Positions 46,810 to 61,500 of a DNA stretch of 64,000 bases are shown here, one piece after another. The notes below the pieces were generated by a model that saw only the letters and a list, made by a program, of their open reading frames with translations, was not told the DNA's origin and did no database searches. The stretch is from Sclerurus mexicanus (Eukaryota; Chordata; Aves; Passeriformes; Furnariidae). The position numbers and the translations under genes are program-made. Each line of letters opens with the position of its first letter. Position 1 is the first letter of the stretch. The stretch covers positions 315,709 to 379,708 of the forward strand of contig VWZF01006906.1 of NCBI GenBank assembly GCA_013396755.1, given 5' to 3'.

Positions 46810-49800
46810 TTTCCTAACCTGGATGCAGCCAGAATGTGGGTCCCTATTTTTTTCTAATGAGGTGTCTTTTTAATTCAACCACAACCTGAAAACAACTGAA
46901 ATTTGGGCACTTTCTAACTTTTGCTCCATAGGCGAATTAGCCTTTCTAATGAATAATACTCCAGCTTGGCTGAAATAGAATACAGTGTTGGTCCATCTTC
47001 ACTGCGGCTGATTCACAATTCAGAATGGAAAAGACATCAATATTTGGTGGGGATTTTGACCCCAAGACCAATGAAACTTTGGAGTTGTGGAGTATTTTCT
47101 GTTGGTTAAAAAAATGGACTCTGCATGTGAAATTGTAGATATTTCCCTTGGAATTTCTGCACAGAGACATCTAGAAAATAACAGTGAGGGTAAAAACTGC
47201 AAAAGGTTAGTGTAAAAACCATCATGTGTGGTAATTCTATGAGCCTCAAAGCAGGGAATATATTTCAAATCTGAAGTGTTGAGTTTGGGTTTGTTTTTTT
47301 TTCCAAGAGCAAGAGTTAGGTTAATATAATTGCAAAGTAAGTTTAATAAAGTGTCTGATTTATTCTTAATTCAAAGTAAGGTTCATATGGCTGCAAAAAA
47401 TATGCCCCACTGGAGTCAACTCAGGGAAAATTCAACAGGGAACATCCCACCCCCATCACTGTCCTGAACAGAAATCTACACGAATCTCACATTCTGCTTC
47501 TGTACCTGATGCTTACTGAGCCTTTAGTACAAGTAATTAGGAGTCATCCCTCATAAAACACTTAGAAGCCAGTGAAATGTCAGAGGATTTCCCTCTGTGT
47601 TCAGTTTCATTAAAAATTCATGCACTATCTTCTCAATTTTCTTAGTGGATACAATTACTGACACTGAGGACTTCTCAGGGTATAAATTAAAGTTTAAATT
47701 TGAAGTAATGCCCATGGCTTAAGAAGGCAGTTTACTGATAACTCAATCTTCAAGCTCCACAATACATCAATTGCTCACTTTTTCATCTGCCAACCCTGGC
47801 TCTGGACTTGATACATGGTATTAACTGCATCTCTTTGGTAAAAGAAATTGCAACAGAACTTAGTTGTATAAAAGAGTTCTTCTTTGTACTTCAAGTGAAA
47901 ATACTCTTAGGTGAAACTAAAACTGCCTTTAAAATACCCACTGCCCTCAAGTATTTTTTCCAAATACCTTTTTATAAAAGTAATTTTCAATTTCTGTCCC
48001 TAGTGATATGCATATTCACAATTCACACAGCTGAAAGAAGGCAGCACAAGGAGGACTTATTTTTTCCTGTAAGCACTCTTTTATCAAAAAGCAGTGGTAA
48101 AAAAGGTAGAAACAGCAATTGTATACAGTAAGTCTGAGATGCTGCCATTCCAGGAATAAAAAACAAATTCTTGCCTTGTATTTAGGATGGAAGAAACTGA
48201 AACATCCCTAGGAAAATGGGATGCATTAGATAAAATAGCAAGAAGTGCAAATGGGAAGATGAGAGATTCTTCCTGTGCCCAAGGAAGGGAATGTAATGCC
48301 AAGATATCTGCAGCACTTAGATGTTCTGGTAGCTGGAAAAAAAGAAGGAAAAAGCTGAAGAGAAAAATGCTTATATTCAGTGCAACTATATAAAAAATGA
48401 GGACTTTATAATCCAGGAAACCCTGCAGTTGCCTCAGATGTTGTTACAGGACCAAGAGCTGGGCCAGGCTGATGGCAGGCTCGGAAGTTTAAAGCAGCTT
48501 TAAGTAAACCTGAGCCAGCTGGATGGAAGAAATGTATAACTTACGGGTTCGTTATCTTTCATCACCCAAGAAGGTGAAAATTGGCTGATCTCAGTGCAAT
48601 TTTTAGAATTTTCGTTCCAGAGAAACTTGGAACAGTCCCCGATGTCAAAGGAATTGTTGTGTGAAGCTGTGGTTGGAAACTTCAGTGTGTATCACTGCTG
48701 TAACAGGGCTTTTCATCCTTCTTTTCCCTTTTGCCAAGGATTCTTTCATACAGTCAATACTGTGTCTTTTGTCAGGGTTTACTTAAAATTTGGAATTGAC
48801 AGTCATCCAGTGATTTCCCCGAGCCAGTTTTCTTTGCAGTGAATCTTCTCTACATATTCCTTTGGAGCTTGTAACTTAGCAGTGTGATAACACCAGCATT
48901 GAATGTGCTTGCACAATTTTCACGACCGGAAAACTTGCCCTCTAATTTGTCTTCTAGGAGAAAATGATGTTCATGCAACCGCAGGTGTTGATTATTTGTA
49001 TTATATACAAGGATTCTTAACTAGAGAAATAAAGAAATCAAACTTAACTGTTTTGCTGCTTCTCCAGCCTTTTGAGGTTGGTGCCTCTGTGGAACCTCAG
49101 CAGCAGCCAGGCAATAAGAGGTGAAAGGAAAACTCCCGCGTGGGAAGCGTAGACAAGGCTTGTTGGTCATCTGACTGCTGTGCTATTTGCCTTTGGTATG
49201 TCACTACAAATGCAATATCCCAACATCACATTCAGAGAAGGCTTAGAAAAGCCAAAGGCCATTTATATTTCACCTTCTTTATAAGGGATGTTCTGAAATG
49301 TCCAAACTTGCCTCCCTACCCTGCAAAGGGTTTCTTGTGTGTAAGGTTGCTATCTAATATTGTAGATTGCTATCTAATACATTAATGTAAACAACAAGAA
49401 CAGAAGCCCACAAAGGCTGTTTTTACATTTTATAGAAAAAAATAATTGTACATTTTTGTGCACGATTAAAGCGGAGGTTCTGCACAGATGAAGTGAGACA
49501 TTTCCTGACACAAGGTGTGGTTCTGTGAAAGAAAAGGAAGGGGTATGTTTTCTCACTACTGAATTTGTCTGAAGATACATCTTATAGCAAATTTTGTCTT
49601 TATGTTTTGAGGATCCACAAATTCGGGTAAATTTTAGTAGCCAGCCAATCTGTATTTTAACTAGTGAGTTGGTTAATAAATAGAAAAAACCTCAGAGAGC
49701 TATGATGTAGTAAGTCCTCTGAAAGTCTCTTAAAGGCAGTTAATAAAAAGAACTAAATCAGTACAGGACTTTCCTGGAAGTCAATGGAAAGTCATTACAT

Positions 49801-49822
49801 TACTTCCATTACATTGGAAGTA
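49801..49822. repeat. Perfect 8-bp stem hairpin
   Basis: TACTTCCA (49,801-49,808), loop TTACAT, TGGAAGTA (49,815-49,822). Isolated inverted repeat in intergenic DNA. Confidence 0.75.
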
Positions 49823-50662
49823 CTCTAATGCAAGATCATACGCCTACAAGAATTCAAGCCCTCACATCATAACCACTTTGCGTCTGCAGGAAAAGATGAT
49901 CAAAACTTCTGTGAAGCAAAGCAATATGTTTCAACACTCTAATTTCTTCAAAACTAGAGTTTTCATATGAAACTGAAAATCATTCCCTCAAAGTAACTAT
50001 ATTATTGGCACCATTTCACAAAAAGCTGCATTTTGTCCCTAACTGGCTGTAGAGCGACAGATCATTTTGTTTGGTCTTGAGAAAAGCCCACTGCTGTCTT
50101 TCCTTTGTTATATGTGAAATGAAAGGACTGTACCTGGTACAAAGACAAGCACTTCTGGGAATGCTGCAGATTGTTTTTCATTGTATTGTTAGAAGTCTTT
50201 ATTTCTTTCCCAATTTCTTAGACATGACTACCAAAGCTCAGCAAGACCTCGAACCAAAGAAGCATTTAACACAACAACAAAAACACAACTGTATTATTTT
50301 AAGACTTCAACATATTTTTCTTTCCTCTTTCAAATAGCTATTTATTTACCTTCAAACACAGAGAGCCTCTGAGGTTCAAACTTTTTATCAAGAGACTCCT
50401 CTCCATCCCTATCTTACAGTACAGCCTTCAGAATGTTTAATATTAAACATACCATATTTATGCAGCTTTGTAGTGTTTTGTTCTGGTGCAATGTAGCCTG
50501 GTTTCACTAGCACATGGCGAGGTTCTTGAAGGTTCCTTTTCCAGAGGGTTTTGCATATTTTTCTCCACCATGTTGATTCCTTTGGATTTGAATGGTGGCA
50601 GCCTGCAAACATCCCTTTAATCCTGATTATGTCTTGGGAGAAGAAATTAAACATGAAAAATT

Positions 50663-50676
50663 AAAAAAAAAAAAAA
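50663..50676. repeat. A14 homopolymer
   Basis: Run of 14 A within an A-rich stretch. No recognisable retroposed body was identified to its left, so it is treated as a simple repeat rather than a processed-copy tail. Confidence 0.85.
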
Positions 50677-53600
50677 GCAAAAATTCTAAAGCAGAGAAGA
50701 GCCTGTCCCTCGAGATTCCCCTGTGGACAGGAGTGCTGTTTCTCTTGGCTTCATGCAGAAGATACAGTGGAAAAACAGAAAGTTCCTAAGTGAACATAGG
50801 TTGTTGGTACATGTATACCTGGTTTCATGTAGAGGCATAGGAAGTTTAGGAAACCTGGTGATGAAATATATGTTAAGGCACAAAGTCAGTTACATTTCAT
50901 ATGATTTCATATTCGATAGAGAAGCCCCTATAATGTATTTTACGGAGTGCAAAAAGCTGGCATTGTTGTAGTATCAGACATAGATCTTGAATGAACACAG
51001 GTAGACTGGCTCCACTCATGACCAAATTCAAATACACAGCCAATTAGATCTTCCACACACAAGGTCTTGCACCAACGTGGTGTAACACTCAAAGCTACGC
51101 TGACTTACAGAAAGTGGCGTACCATCATGCTAACATCTCTGAAATTGAAACCTAAGTGGATTAGATTAGTTTACACCACTGAAAACAGCCACTCACTACC
51201 TTACTGAAATCAGTTTACCCAAGATTTTGCAGTTACTTGCAAAGCAAATTTTATGTTGGTGGTGACATTTTCTGTTGCTGAGAAGCCCTCAGGCTCCCCG
51301 CTGCTAGTGTGGTCTGCAGCACTGGCTGCCCCTTCGTGGGCAGGTGTGCTTGTGTTTGAGCAGCAAACGCTGTTCGATAAGGTCGAAACAACCTGAAAGA
51401 AGTGTTCTGAACCTGTCCCTGGCAGCACTGAGAAAGGACCGCTGGTGCAGGCACCCACGGCCTGGGTCACTTCTGAAACCAGAAAAGTTGATTCCAACCT
51501 AATTTCTCCACCCAGTTCATCTAAGCTCTGTCTCAGCATAAAGTGGGCAAGAGGGGATCATTTCCAAGTGTGTTGTCTAGGCATGCAGGACTTCAACAGC
51601 ATCCAATTGACTTGTTGGATGGTACGGCTGCAGTGAAGCAGGGGCTTGGCATTTGCATTCTCCTGCTTGCATTGCTGGAAGTGGAAGCTCTCCAAGAGCC
51701 CAAGGAAAGTGTGCAAATGCTGTTTGCCATAAGGCACAAGGATTGCTGAGCAGGAGTTTGCAGGTTTCTGGCCAGGGAAGCTCATTTTCCAGCAGGCGAG
51801 CTGCTGAGGCTGTGGCTGCTTCGGCTCTCACGAGGGTGTCGTGACAGCAGGCAGCCCTTCCTCTAGTCCTGAAATAACCTGTGTGATCACTGCGATGGGT
51901 CAGCAGATAAAATGTAAAGTGCACTCATGTGAGAGACCACCCCAATCTACCCTTGCATAATCTGGAAACTATTCCTTGGCATTGTTTCTTCTCCAGCACT
52001 GGAAGGTGACTCTTCCCTGTACAATTTTGTACACAGAGAAATGGAAGTGAGTTGAAACACCTACTTCAGAGTAATCTTTGTTTAGTTTTTTTTTTTTTCT
52101 TATTTAATAGGAAAACAGGTGCACATGATCTTCAGGGACAACTCTTACGATATTAAAACAAATAAAGCTTATTTGCCACCGAAATAAAGAGACCTGGATG
52201 TGAAAACATTTCACAGGTCATACAGGGCTGGGAGAAGAGGTAGTTACTGAGACCCAGGCAGAGAGAAACCTGCTTAGCTCCGTTAAACTAGTGTTAATGA
52301 AGTATATATTAAAGTATAAAAGAACTCTGTATGATAATGTTGTAAGATGTGGTTTGTTATATCAAACATGTGAAACGGAAAACACAGATTTTGCTTGCAA
52401 ATGAATATTAAAAAGGTATAATGTTTTTGATCCTATGATGTACATCATTAGATGCACAAAGGAGATATCTGGAGGCACATTCCTGACTCACAGTTATTGG
52501 TACATATATAGAGGGGATGTGAAGCCTAACAAAAATCAGATAACTCAATTTGAGACATTACATTTGCTTTTAATTTAAAGTCAAACCCCAATTTTTTGTT
52601 TGCAAATAAAAAATAAGCTTAGATTTTTTTTTTTAATATATAGGAAGAAAGTAGTTGAAAGTACATAGCAGATGTTTAGATTGGGCTAATCAACTTTTCC
52701 AGTGTAAAAGGCAGTGTAGGAAACACACAGAGAAGTTCCTGGAAAAAAAGCAAACTGGTGGAAACAAGCACAAACAAACAAAGGAATCTAACCAGGGAGA
52801 GAGAACTGAGTTTATTCATCTGGTTCATTAGGTCTCCCAAGCTACAGATCCCTGGTTTCAGATAAATAAGAGCCTTTCTGTCTTTGTTGCCCCCCATGTG
52901 AGCAGGAATGAGCCCCAGAGCATGGCAGAGCCTTCAGCAGCATCCCTGTTCAGCTGGACCAGCACCATGTTTGGATGGTTTCTACTCATATCAAAGATAT
53001 TAAGGGACGTAAAAGCATCAGCTTGAAGGACAGTTGGTCACTGCCAGCAAAAAGAAAACCCGGCTGCAAATGGGAGCTGATTGTTGCGTTTAATAAAAGT
53101 AATTCCTTGGGGGTTTTTATCATTATTTTACTTGCTCCTAAAAGATGCTGTGAAAATTGCAGGATTTTGACTTCTTTCAGTTTCCTTTGCAGCACTGAGG
53201 AGGACGAACAGAGCAGACCCTTCCATGCAGCTTTGTTGCCCTTTGCCAAGAGGCCTAAATCTCACTGCATCATCCAAGAATTATTGTGTTGGCAGCTACT
53301 AACACAATTCTTAAGCAAAGAAGCTTGCCTTAATGCAGTCTCCTAGAATTCGGGTCCTCTCAAATTCCAAAATTTGTCTCAGTTTTCTGATTGCCTACGC
53401 ATTTGAAAACAATTCCAAGGTTTTAATTCATTCAAGAAGTGACTCAATGTACCGCAGAACTTTGCTTGGCCTGTGTAGCAGTTGGAAATACAGGCAGATC
53501 TTACTGGAGATGTGAAAAACACGTGGTTTTACATGCACACCCAAATCTAGGCAGTAACTGCCAAATGAATGGCAAACTCTTCAAAGAGGGAACAAGCCAT

Positions 53601-55599
53601 ATTAATTATAATTAAGTAAATGGGCCCAGTGTGTGTTAATAATGCCAAATGTTGAAAATTAGCTGGAATCTTGTGTACAGAGTGAATATTTTTTGTTGAC
53701 TGACTATGGCTGATTTCACAGTCACGAGTGCCAAGCAGCTGACCTGGTAAAGGTTTCTGTCCCCATTCACCCTGTCCAACTCCTGACAGCTTTGTTTGTT
53801 TTCCACAGCCCGAACATATTCATTCCATTAGGGAGGGTATTAAAAATCTTGGCAGAATTGACCCAGTCTTGTCTTTCCATACAACCTCCTACCAAAACAC
53901 ATTGAAAGTAAAACTAATTGGAAACAATAAACTTTCATCTCCTTCCCACAATTGCACTCAACGTTAGAGTAGATCTGCATGTCCTAATTATTGTAATAAG
54001 CGGTAATTCATGTAGATACCTGTGAGTCTCCAGTAAAACTCTGCATTCTCTGGTACAGCAAGTGTGTGTAAATATGTGTGTTTAAATGCCATGCACTAAA
54101 TCCAGAACTAGCATTATTAAAGTTGTAAAAGCAAGAAAATAATCTTTAAATTTAAATGATCATCCTAGACCTGTGTTTTCTGTACTTGTTATATCAAGTA
54201 ACCCCTGATCCAAACAGAAATTGCATATACTATAGGCCAAACCTGTAAGTGAGCAGATGTGAGATAAGCTTAGCTCCCAATATGCACCTGATCTCCAGAG
54301 CGAGCCCCGGCTTTGTTACTGGGACAAACATTTCATTAACTTCAGTGGGACCTCAGCCCAACCTTAGCATCAGGTCTTGCGTTTTAGAACTGAAACTCTG
54401 TAAATACACATACAGTTAAACATCCACTATTTGTCGTTGGAATGTTTTTTGTTGTTTTGGGGTTTTTTTTTTAACTAACATACAAGAAATAGTGATTAGA
54501 AATCTAAAATGCCATCGATTTAAGCACTGGTTTTGGAAGGATGAGTGAAAATAAATTGCAGTGCAAGCTTCACACTGTGTACTTCCTGACTTGCACAGTA
54601 CGTGCCTATAAAGAGAAATTGCTGTGGAATGACGTTCCTGCAAAATAGCTCTATTTTCATGCATTGCAGAGGTTCATCATCTTCTCTTCCTGGACTGTTA
54701 CTTTTCTCCCACATGAATCCTTTTCAATTTGTAATTTCAGTGGAATCTCCATAGCCAGTTTTATTTTTCAGGATAGTCCCTTTTTTAAAATGGCCTGTTA
54801 GTGAAATATCCCTACAAGGTGATGTAAAAGAAATTAACCTAACATCAGCTTGTATTCTTGTATGCAAATGGCTAAATTCAAGGTTGCATACCCTGTGTAA
54901 GATAAATATCCATAAATGGATGTAAGAATGGTTTGATTACATACCACTTCAAATAGCAAAGATCTTACAACTGGACCCAGTGGAAGTTTTCTGCATGAAT
55001 CATTTTCTTTTTTTTTTTCCCCCAAGAATGATTTGTGAAAAGAATTCATTCCCTTCTAAAGTCTGGGAGGTAAGGGGAATCCCCCAAAACATTTAGGTAT
55101 TTCTACACTTGAGACTTAAATGGCATTTATTCTTCCCTTTTATTTCCCCATCTTTCTTCTGTCATTGAATAAGACAGAGCAAATCTTTTGGTTATGCGAT
55201 TCTGCTCTCTTTTATTTCCCTCTCACTAACTTTTCACAGAGAAAATAGAAGAGAAAGTTGAAATGTAAAATTCCTTGTTATTATCTATTCTAATGCATTC
55301 AGGAGATAAGTCACAAATTAATTTTCAAGCTTTTTTTTAATATATTATGGTGTATGGTGTTTTCTTTTTAAATGTTACATTTCTTTGATTTTTTCCATTA
55401 TATTTTTTTCCTTTATTCAGCTCACCCTTTTGACAACATCTTGAAATATTGAAAAATAGCCTAGCATTAACTTACATTATGGTAAAATTACAATATAATA
55501 CAAAACATTACCAGTACCTTTAGAATTATAGCAAATCTCTCAATTTTAAACTATATTTCAATTATATTTACAGCTGTGATTTGAGTTGCTTCTGTTAGG

Positions 55600-58500
55600 C
55601 TATTCTTTTCCCTGTTTGTCATCGTGTGCTGCTTGTTTGCAGCCTGTAATTACTGGGAATGTTTCTGTCTCCCTTGTTCAGCTGAGGGATGGATGCGGTG
55701 CCGTGGGAGCTGATGGCTGGTTCTCCAGTGCCTGAGCAGCAACAAGCTTCAAGCTGTTTCTGGTAACTTTGCTCATTGTCTATTTTGACTGTGTGAAAAC
55801 CACCTAAAACCACTGTCAAAACTCTCTGAACAGTGTCTCCTCCTCCCTCCCTGGAACTCCCACTCTGTGCAGGAGAACTTGCACCCAGCTGAACTGTCCT
55901 AGGACTAAACACCTGCCCCCTCAGATCAGACCAAGACAGTGCTGGCACAAGCCAATCCAAGGATTTTTCTTTTCTTTTACAGGAGTCTGTGCCCTCTGTG
56001 CACAGCATGGTGTATTTCCATAGGTGTCCATCACAGCTTATGGATTTCTGGTATAAGCATAGCCTCTGTTTGTAGCCCTATTTAGTTTGACTTGGGAAAA
56101 CAACCCACATGAAATGCTGTGTAAATTCCTTCAGAAATACCAGTGGACTACATGAAAAGACGGAGTGTTGATTTATCCTAAAGGGGAAACAGGGAAGGGA
56201 CACAAGCTGCCTTCCCATCCTCTTCAGAGGTGCTGGGTGCAACTTCTCTGCCCTAGAAGGGATGTTCTTTCCACCACTGCCACCACCAGACACAAAGCCT
56301 TCAGCCACGGCTGCTCTGGGAAGAGGATGCCCTTGTAACCAAATGCTAGAGCAAGCTGAGAAAGAAATTTATGAGCAGGGATTGTGCTTAGAGGACTGGA
56401 GCTAGATGATACTCAGTTGAGAGCATGCAGTGTCCACACTGTCCCTTCTGGGTATCACCAAGACCCCCAACCTCCTTGCAAAACCCTTCTCCTCACTGGT
56501 CCCCTTTCTGAGTCTCTCTTGGCACAGGGAGTTGAAGCTGGACCTCAGCAACACACTCCTCTATCTGGACCTTAAAGCCAGCAGCAGGAGAGATGAGAGG
56601 AGATGGGGGATGCCTCTCTCTCCTCAGCATGTTGACTTCACCCGTGGTGAGTCACAGGAGGACTGGAAAAGGAAATCTGTAGAACAAGGATATGCCAGTT
56701 ATCCAAAACCTAATGTCACCCACAGAGGCTGTTCTGTCCACCAGAGAGGAGCAAATATGGAATTTTGAGATGAGGTCACCTGTTCTGAACATGTACTGAA
56801 GACCAGGCTAACCAGGTCTTGGTTTTGAGATCAGACAGTGCTTTTTATTTGTTGTAGGGGACCATATACCTACACACCACTGCAGTTTATCAGCACTTGA
56901 GTTCGAGAAATGGGAACAGAAGGCCAGTCTATCTTGACAGGAGTTAGAGTTGCCAGAAGGATGGTCCATATGCAAACATAGCTGCTGTTGAAATACTTCT
57001 GCGTGTTGTCTTCAGTCACAATCTAAGGGCTGGTGAACAGTCTTGCAGAGCTGGCTGGTTCCTGTCTTTTCTGATTTGCAGACATAACTACACTGAGGTA
57101 GCTAACGCCTTTCTTCTGTGGAGCAAACATCACCTGGGCCTCCTGTGTGGTGGTGGAGGGGACATTTTTTTCAGGCAGTAGGCAAAGGGGAGGCCAAAAG
57201 GGCAGACTCTGTAACATCCTCAAGAGCATAGTGAAGACCATGTGTTTGGTTTGTCCCCTAGGACACTGAAGGACACTTACAGCACAGCCACAGCAAAGCT
57301 GGGTCGGGGTGTGGAATGTGGCTTTGGGGTAGGGTGGTGGACACTTGAAATGATGGGTGGGACACATTGTGGGTTGGAAAGAAGCTGTACAAGTGAGAAA
57401 CAAGAGCCATCTGTTTTCTTAGGACTATTGCAAGTTCTGCAGAGGGTGAGCTGCTTAGAGAAGCATCTTGCACTAAAACACTGATGAAGTATTTCAGAAG
57501 CAAGCTAAGCCAAGACCTGTGGGAACTAGGAAATCCTTATGGACAGGCTAAATTCTTATTTCACTGCCTATTTTAGTATGCAGAAATCTCGTATATTCTT
57601 GACAGATTGATAGAGGCATATGGATGAGCCACTGGAGTTAGAGGGAGATGCAGGTGGGGAGCTCACCCAGGTGGCCAGCAGAGACATATTCAATTCTGCT
57701 CTATTCTATCCTCTGTGGCTATGAGCAGGTGGCTAATCTTGATCCCCTCCCTCCTCAGCTGAGGATACCTCACAGAAAGGTCATGAGGCTCCTACTTGTA
57801 GAAATGCACACTATTTTTATTTCATGTCTGTAGGATGCCAGGGACCTTCAATGTTCTGTGAATGATACAAATGGTGACTGTGTTGGGCTGCCTGAAAGGT
57901 GGGATGGTTGTTAGCCACCAGCAGAATTTGTGAGACATTTGCACCTTTGAGAACAGTTGAGGATTAAGTAAATAATAATTTATGCTCCTAGTTCTTCTTT
58001 GGTATAATATGGAATTGTTTGTTGCTGTTTAAAGATTTCTTTATTGGTGCAATGGACTCAGCTTAAAACATAGTCAGTTGCTGCGAGGGCAGGCTGTGAA
58101 GGGGAAAGCCAGTGGTTTGCCTGTCATCCCAGCACTGTCCTCAGGAAACAGCTGGAGCAAGGCCATCCCCTTTTTCCAGCACAGCCTGATGCAGTTCTCC
58201 TCATACCAGGCTTTTACTTGTGCTGCTTTGAAGAAACTTCAGCCTTTGCCACAAACTTCATGCTGATGACTCTCCTAGGGAATGGAGGGGAGGGAACCCT
58301 GCTCTCCTAAGCACCCCCCGAGGTGGCAGGAGAGGGCAGTGGGTCCTTCCCTCTGGGCTCTGCCAGGAACTGCAGTATGGTGGTGCCCAGACTGATGTCC
58401 AGGACCCCTCTTTGGGTTTCCAGAGGGAATTCTGGAAATGGGCTGGGCTGTCGAGGTTGTGATCAGATGCCTTGCATGGACTGTTCTCTGCTCCATGTCA

Positions 58501-61500
58501 TGCACCACACAGTGGGGCTGGGGCTGCCAGGGACATCTCTGTGACAGTCGCCTGTCTCTGAGCCTGGATTCGTTTCTGTGGTGTGACATTGTCCCTACTG
58601 ACCACACAGGGGATGTTACTAGCAACAAGGCAATTAATCCTCTTTCACAGATGGGAATATACACCTGGATGAGGCCAGGAGGCTGCAAAATGCTTTCAAG
58701 CATCTTCAAGACAAAAATTGTTAAAGCCGTTGCTGTTGCCTGTTGGTAAGCAGTAAGAAGATGGAGAGGAAACATAACACATGGAAGGCAGAAAGAACTT
58801 CTACTGGAGTCAGCTGGAAATGCACGAGGAAATATGTTTGGCATTATTAAAAACCAGATGCACTGAGGAGTCCAAAGCCTAAAAATCCCGTCATTATCCA
58901 GGTAAAGGCTTCAAGAAGCTGTAGCTAAAATGTGAGATATCAGCCTAACGGGTCTGTTTATACAGAGTTCTCTAGACAGTTCTTCAGTCAGATCTCTTGC
59001 TTCTGCAAAATCTTTCCCTTGTGTTTTGATTCCTTTCATCTTAAAGGACACACTGCCATTTTCCAATCTGTAAATAAAACTCTCTATGATATAAAGGTCA
59101 TGAGCTCAATCTCCAGGAAGAATTACCTCTCAGTGAAAGGTAAAGCCAATGTGAGGGTTGCTGGTACTGCCCTTCGCATCTGCTGTGATGGACACAGGGC
59201 CGGACACTACCCAGCTCCTTGCATCTGTTGAACTTGCATCAGATTTCCCCCCGAAGCAATTATCCCATGCCACAGAAACAGGACTTTTGGAGGTTCTCTA
59301 TTGAATCATGAGAGACTATTGTGGTGGGCAAAGCTACGGAGCACCACCGAAACTGGTGCTTTGGCTGGTGTGGTGGAAAAGGTCCCTCGCAGGTTGGGCA
59401 TGGGTTTTGCTGGCTGTGCATGATGCATGTGTGTATGTCCTCAAATGTCATGGTCCCTCCACTTGAAAGCCAGCTCCATTGGCAACTTCTGCTTGAATTC
59501 CACAAGAAAATATTTGGCAAATCACATACTGACATGTTTATCTTGTTAGCTGTCAGGATGAGTAAGTGGGAATGCTGAATGCTATCATTCAGCTCGAATG
59601 GAGCAATAGCTACCACTCAGAAATCTGACAGAATAAATATATTTTCGCACATGATTTTTATCAGACTCATATTAATCCTTCGTTCAGCAGCTGTCCTAAG
59701 CGACTTTAAATAGACCTGTGCTAACCGGAAACCCCAAACTCCAGTTCAGGACTCATGCAGTGACTACACAATCCAGAGATGACAAAGTGACACTGTTGTC
59801 TGCTCATAAATGACAGATTGAGTTAGCTTCTGCCCTGGTATATATACATTTACATGTCTTCTAACATACGATTTCACTGAAGCATCCTACAGAAAGTTCA
59901 TATTTGGGCTTTTAATGATAATCCAATAAAAAAGCAATGTAACCATTTCAAGGCAGTTATGGCATCAGCAACCCCCTGCCTGCTTTCAGGCAGGCATTCA
60001 TGGGAACTCCTCGTGGGTGTTCAAATAGTGTGAGAAAATAGCGAGCACATTGAATCTCAATTCTATGACACAAATATTTCAGTGTGTTAGAGTACCTCAG
60101 AGCTAAGAAATCTCTGAAACATCAACATTTGGTTTCCTGCTTGATCTAAGCTGGCCTTGCCTGAGGCAGGGATTGATAACATACCGTTCCGTTGTTTGCC
60201 AGAATTAAGAATAGCAGAACTTGTCTGATCAGCTCCCTCTCCAGCAATATCAAAGTGCTTTGTTCACTTTAAAAAGCATCACACTTTGGCACATTTCCCT
60301 TCTGATACTGGCAGAAGTGCTAGCGGGAAAGGGAAAGGGTAGATTGAAGGTTTTCCTATTCCTGGTTTGTTTTGCTCTTTGCTTCTGCTAGCCCTAGAGG
60401 TGCTGACATACCCCGGACCACAGCTGGGGTTTGTAAAGCAGTGGCTGGAACCGTTCAGTACAAAACTTACCCATGAAGGAGTGAGATACTTAAAACCTCT
60501 GGCCAGACTTCTAGGGTTGAGCAGGTAAGGTCAGGATTAATTCAGAGGTACGTGCAATAGGATAAGGTTGGAAAATCAGCACAAGCTCTGAGAAGACAGA
60601 GCAGAGTCATACGGCTCTGAAAGAAAAATGTGGCATGTCAATGTGAAATCAGAGTGATGAAATCGAGGCTTTTAGCAGTGCTATGCTTTACTTTAGAAGT
60701 GACAAAGACATGCCAGAGAGAACTTTTTAGTTTTTAAATCACATATGGAGCACTTCAAGGGTACGAGACAGGAATCTGAAGCAAGGAAAGGCAGAAGATG
60801 GTACCAGGACCCACAGCTTCTCTCTTTCTACACCTGCAGTATCCTCTGTGCGTTACTGCCACAACCACAGGCTGCTTCTTCCCAGGTCCCTGCCTCCTTT
60901 ACTGCTGATGGGTGAATAACAACGCTGCCTGAAAGAGCAGCTGTTCAGTATTTGTCTTTATCTGCAGAGTTCAATGTGTGTCCTTGGCTGGCTCTACCAC
61001 ACAGTGGTGACACCTCACACCTCCGGCACATGGAGCAGCAGGGGGGCAGCAGCTCCCTTTGCTCATTTTGCCTCGGCCCATGCTGGGTGCTGAAGGAGGT
61101 AGGAGGGCAGGATGTGTGTCTTCGTTGTTTAAAGACCTTGTCCTTTTGAAATACCATTTGATGAGATGAGAGGCATTTGTTTTGGGAGGGGAGCTTTGCT
61201 GAGGTTTTTTGGTGTGTTTTTGTACTGCAGGATATGTTAGGGAAAAGGGAAGGCTCCCCTTGTCACAAGAGGAGCATTCACATGAAGCAGAGTGCTACAG
61301 GAAGCCCTCAGAGGTTTTCCATGTCCACCCACTTCACTAAATCAAAGACAACACTGTCCTTTACATCAGTCTGATTTAAATTAGGGTAAAGTCCTGTGTA
61401 GCATTGCTGCAGCAGATGACACCACGATTACCTCTTGTCCTCTTTTTCTCTCTGTTCTCAGCAAAAGGCAGTCAAATTATTCAGCTCAGCTTATGAATTG

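Larger units (their letters stand above)
39181..55600. other. Intergenic DNA downstream of CPQ, no gene recognised
   Basis: About 16 kb of mostly AT-rich sequence. No exon with family similarity, no CR1 tail and no RNA gene was recognised. It holds a few microsatellites and hairpins listed separately, an isolated splice-bounded open segment near 45.8 kb, and a G+C-richer patch at 51.2-51.9 kb. Open frames of 60-120 codons are scattered on both strands, overlap each other and lack recognisable domains. Confidence 0.7.

Noticed and set aside
50663..50676. Poly(A) tail of a processed pseudogene
   Set aside because: No recognisable coding body precedes the A-run and no target-site duplication was seen.
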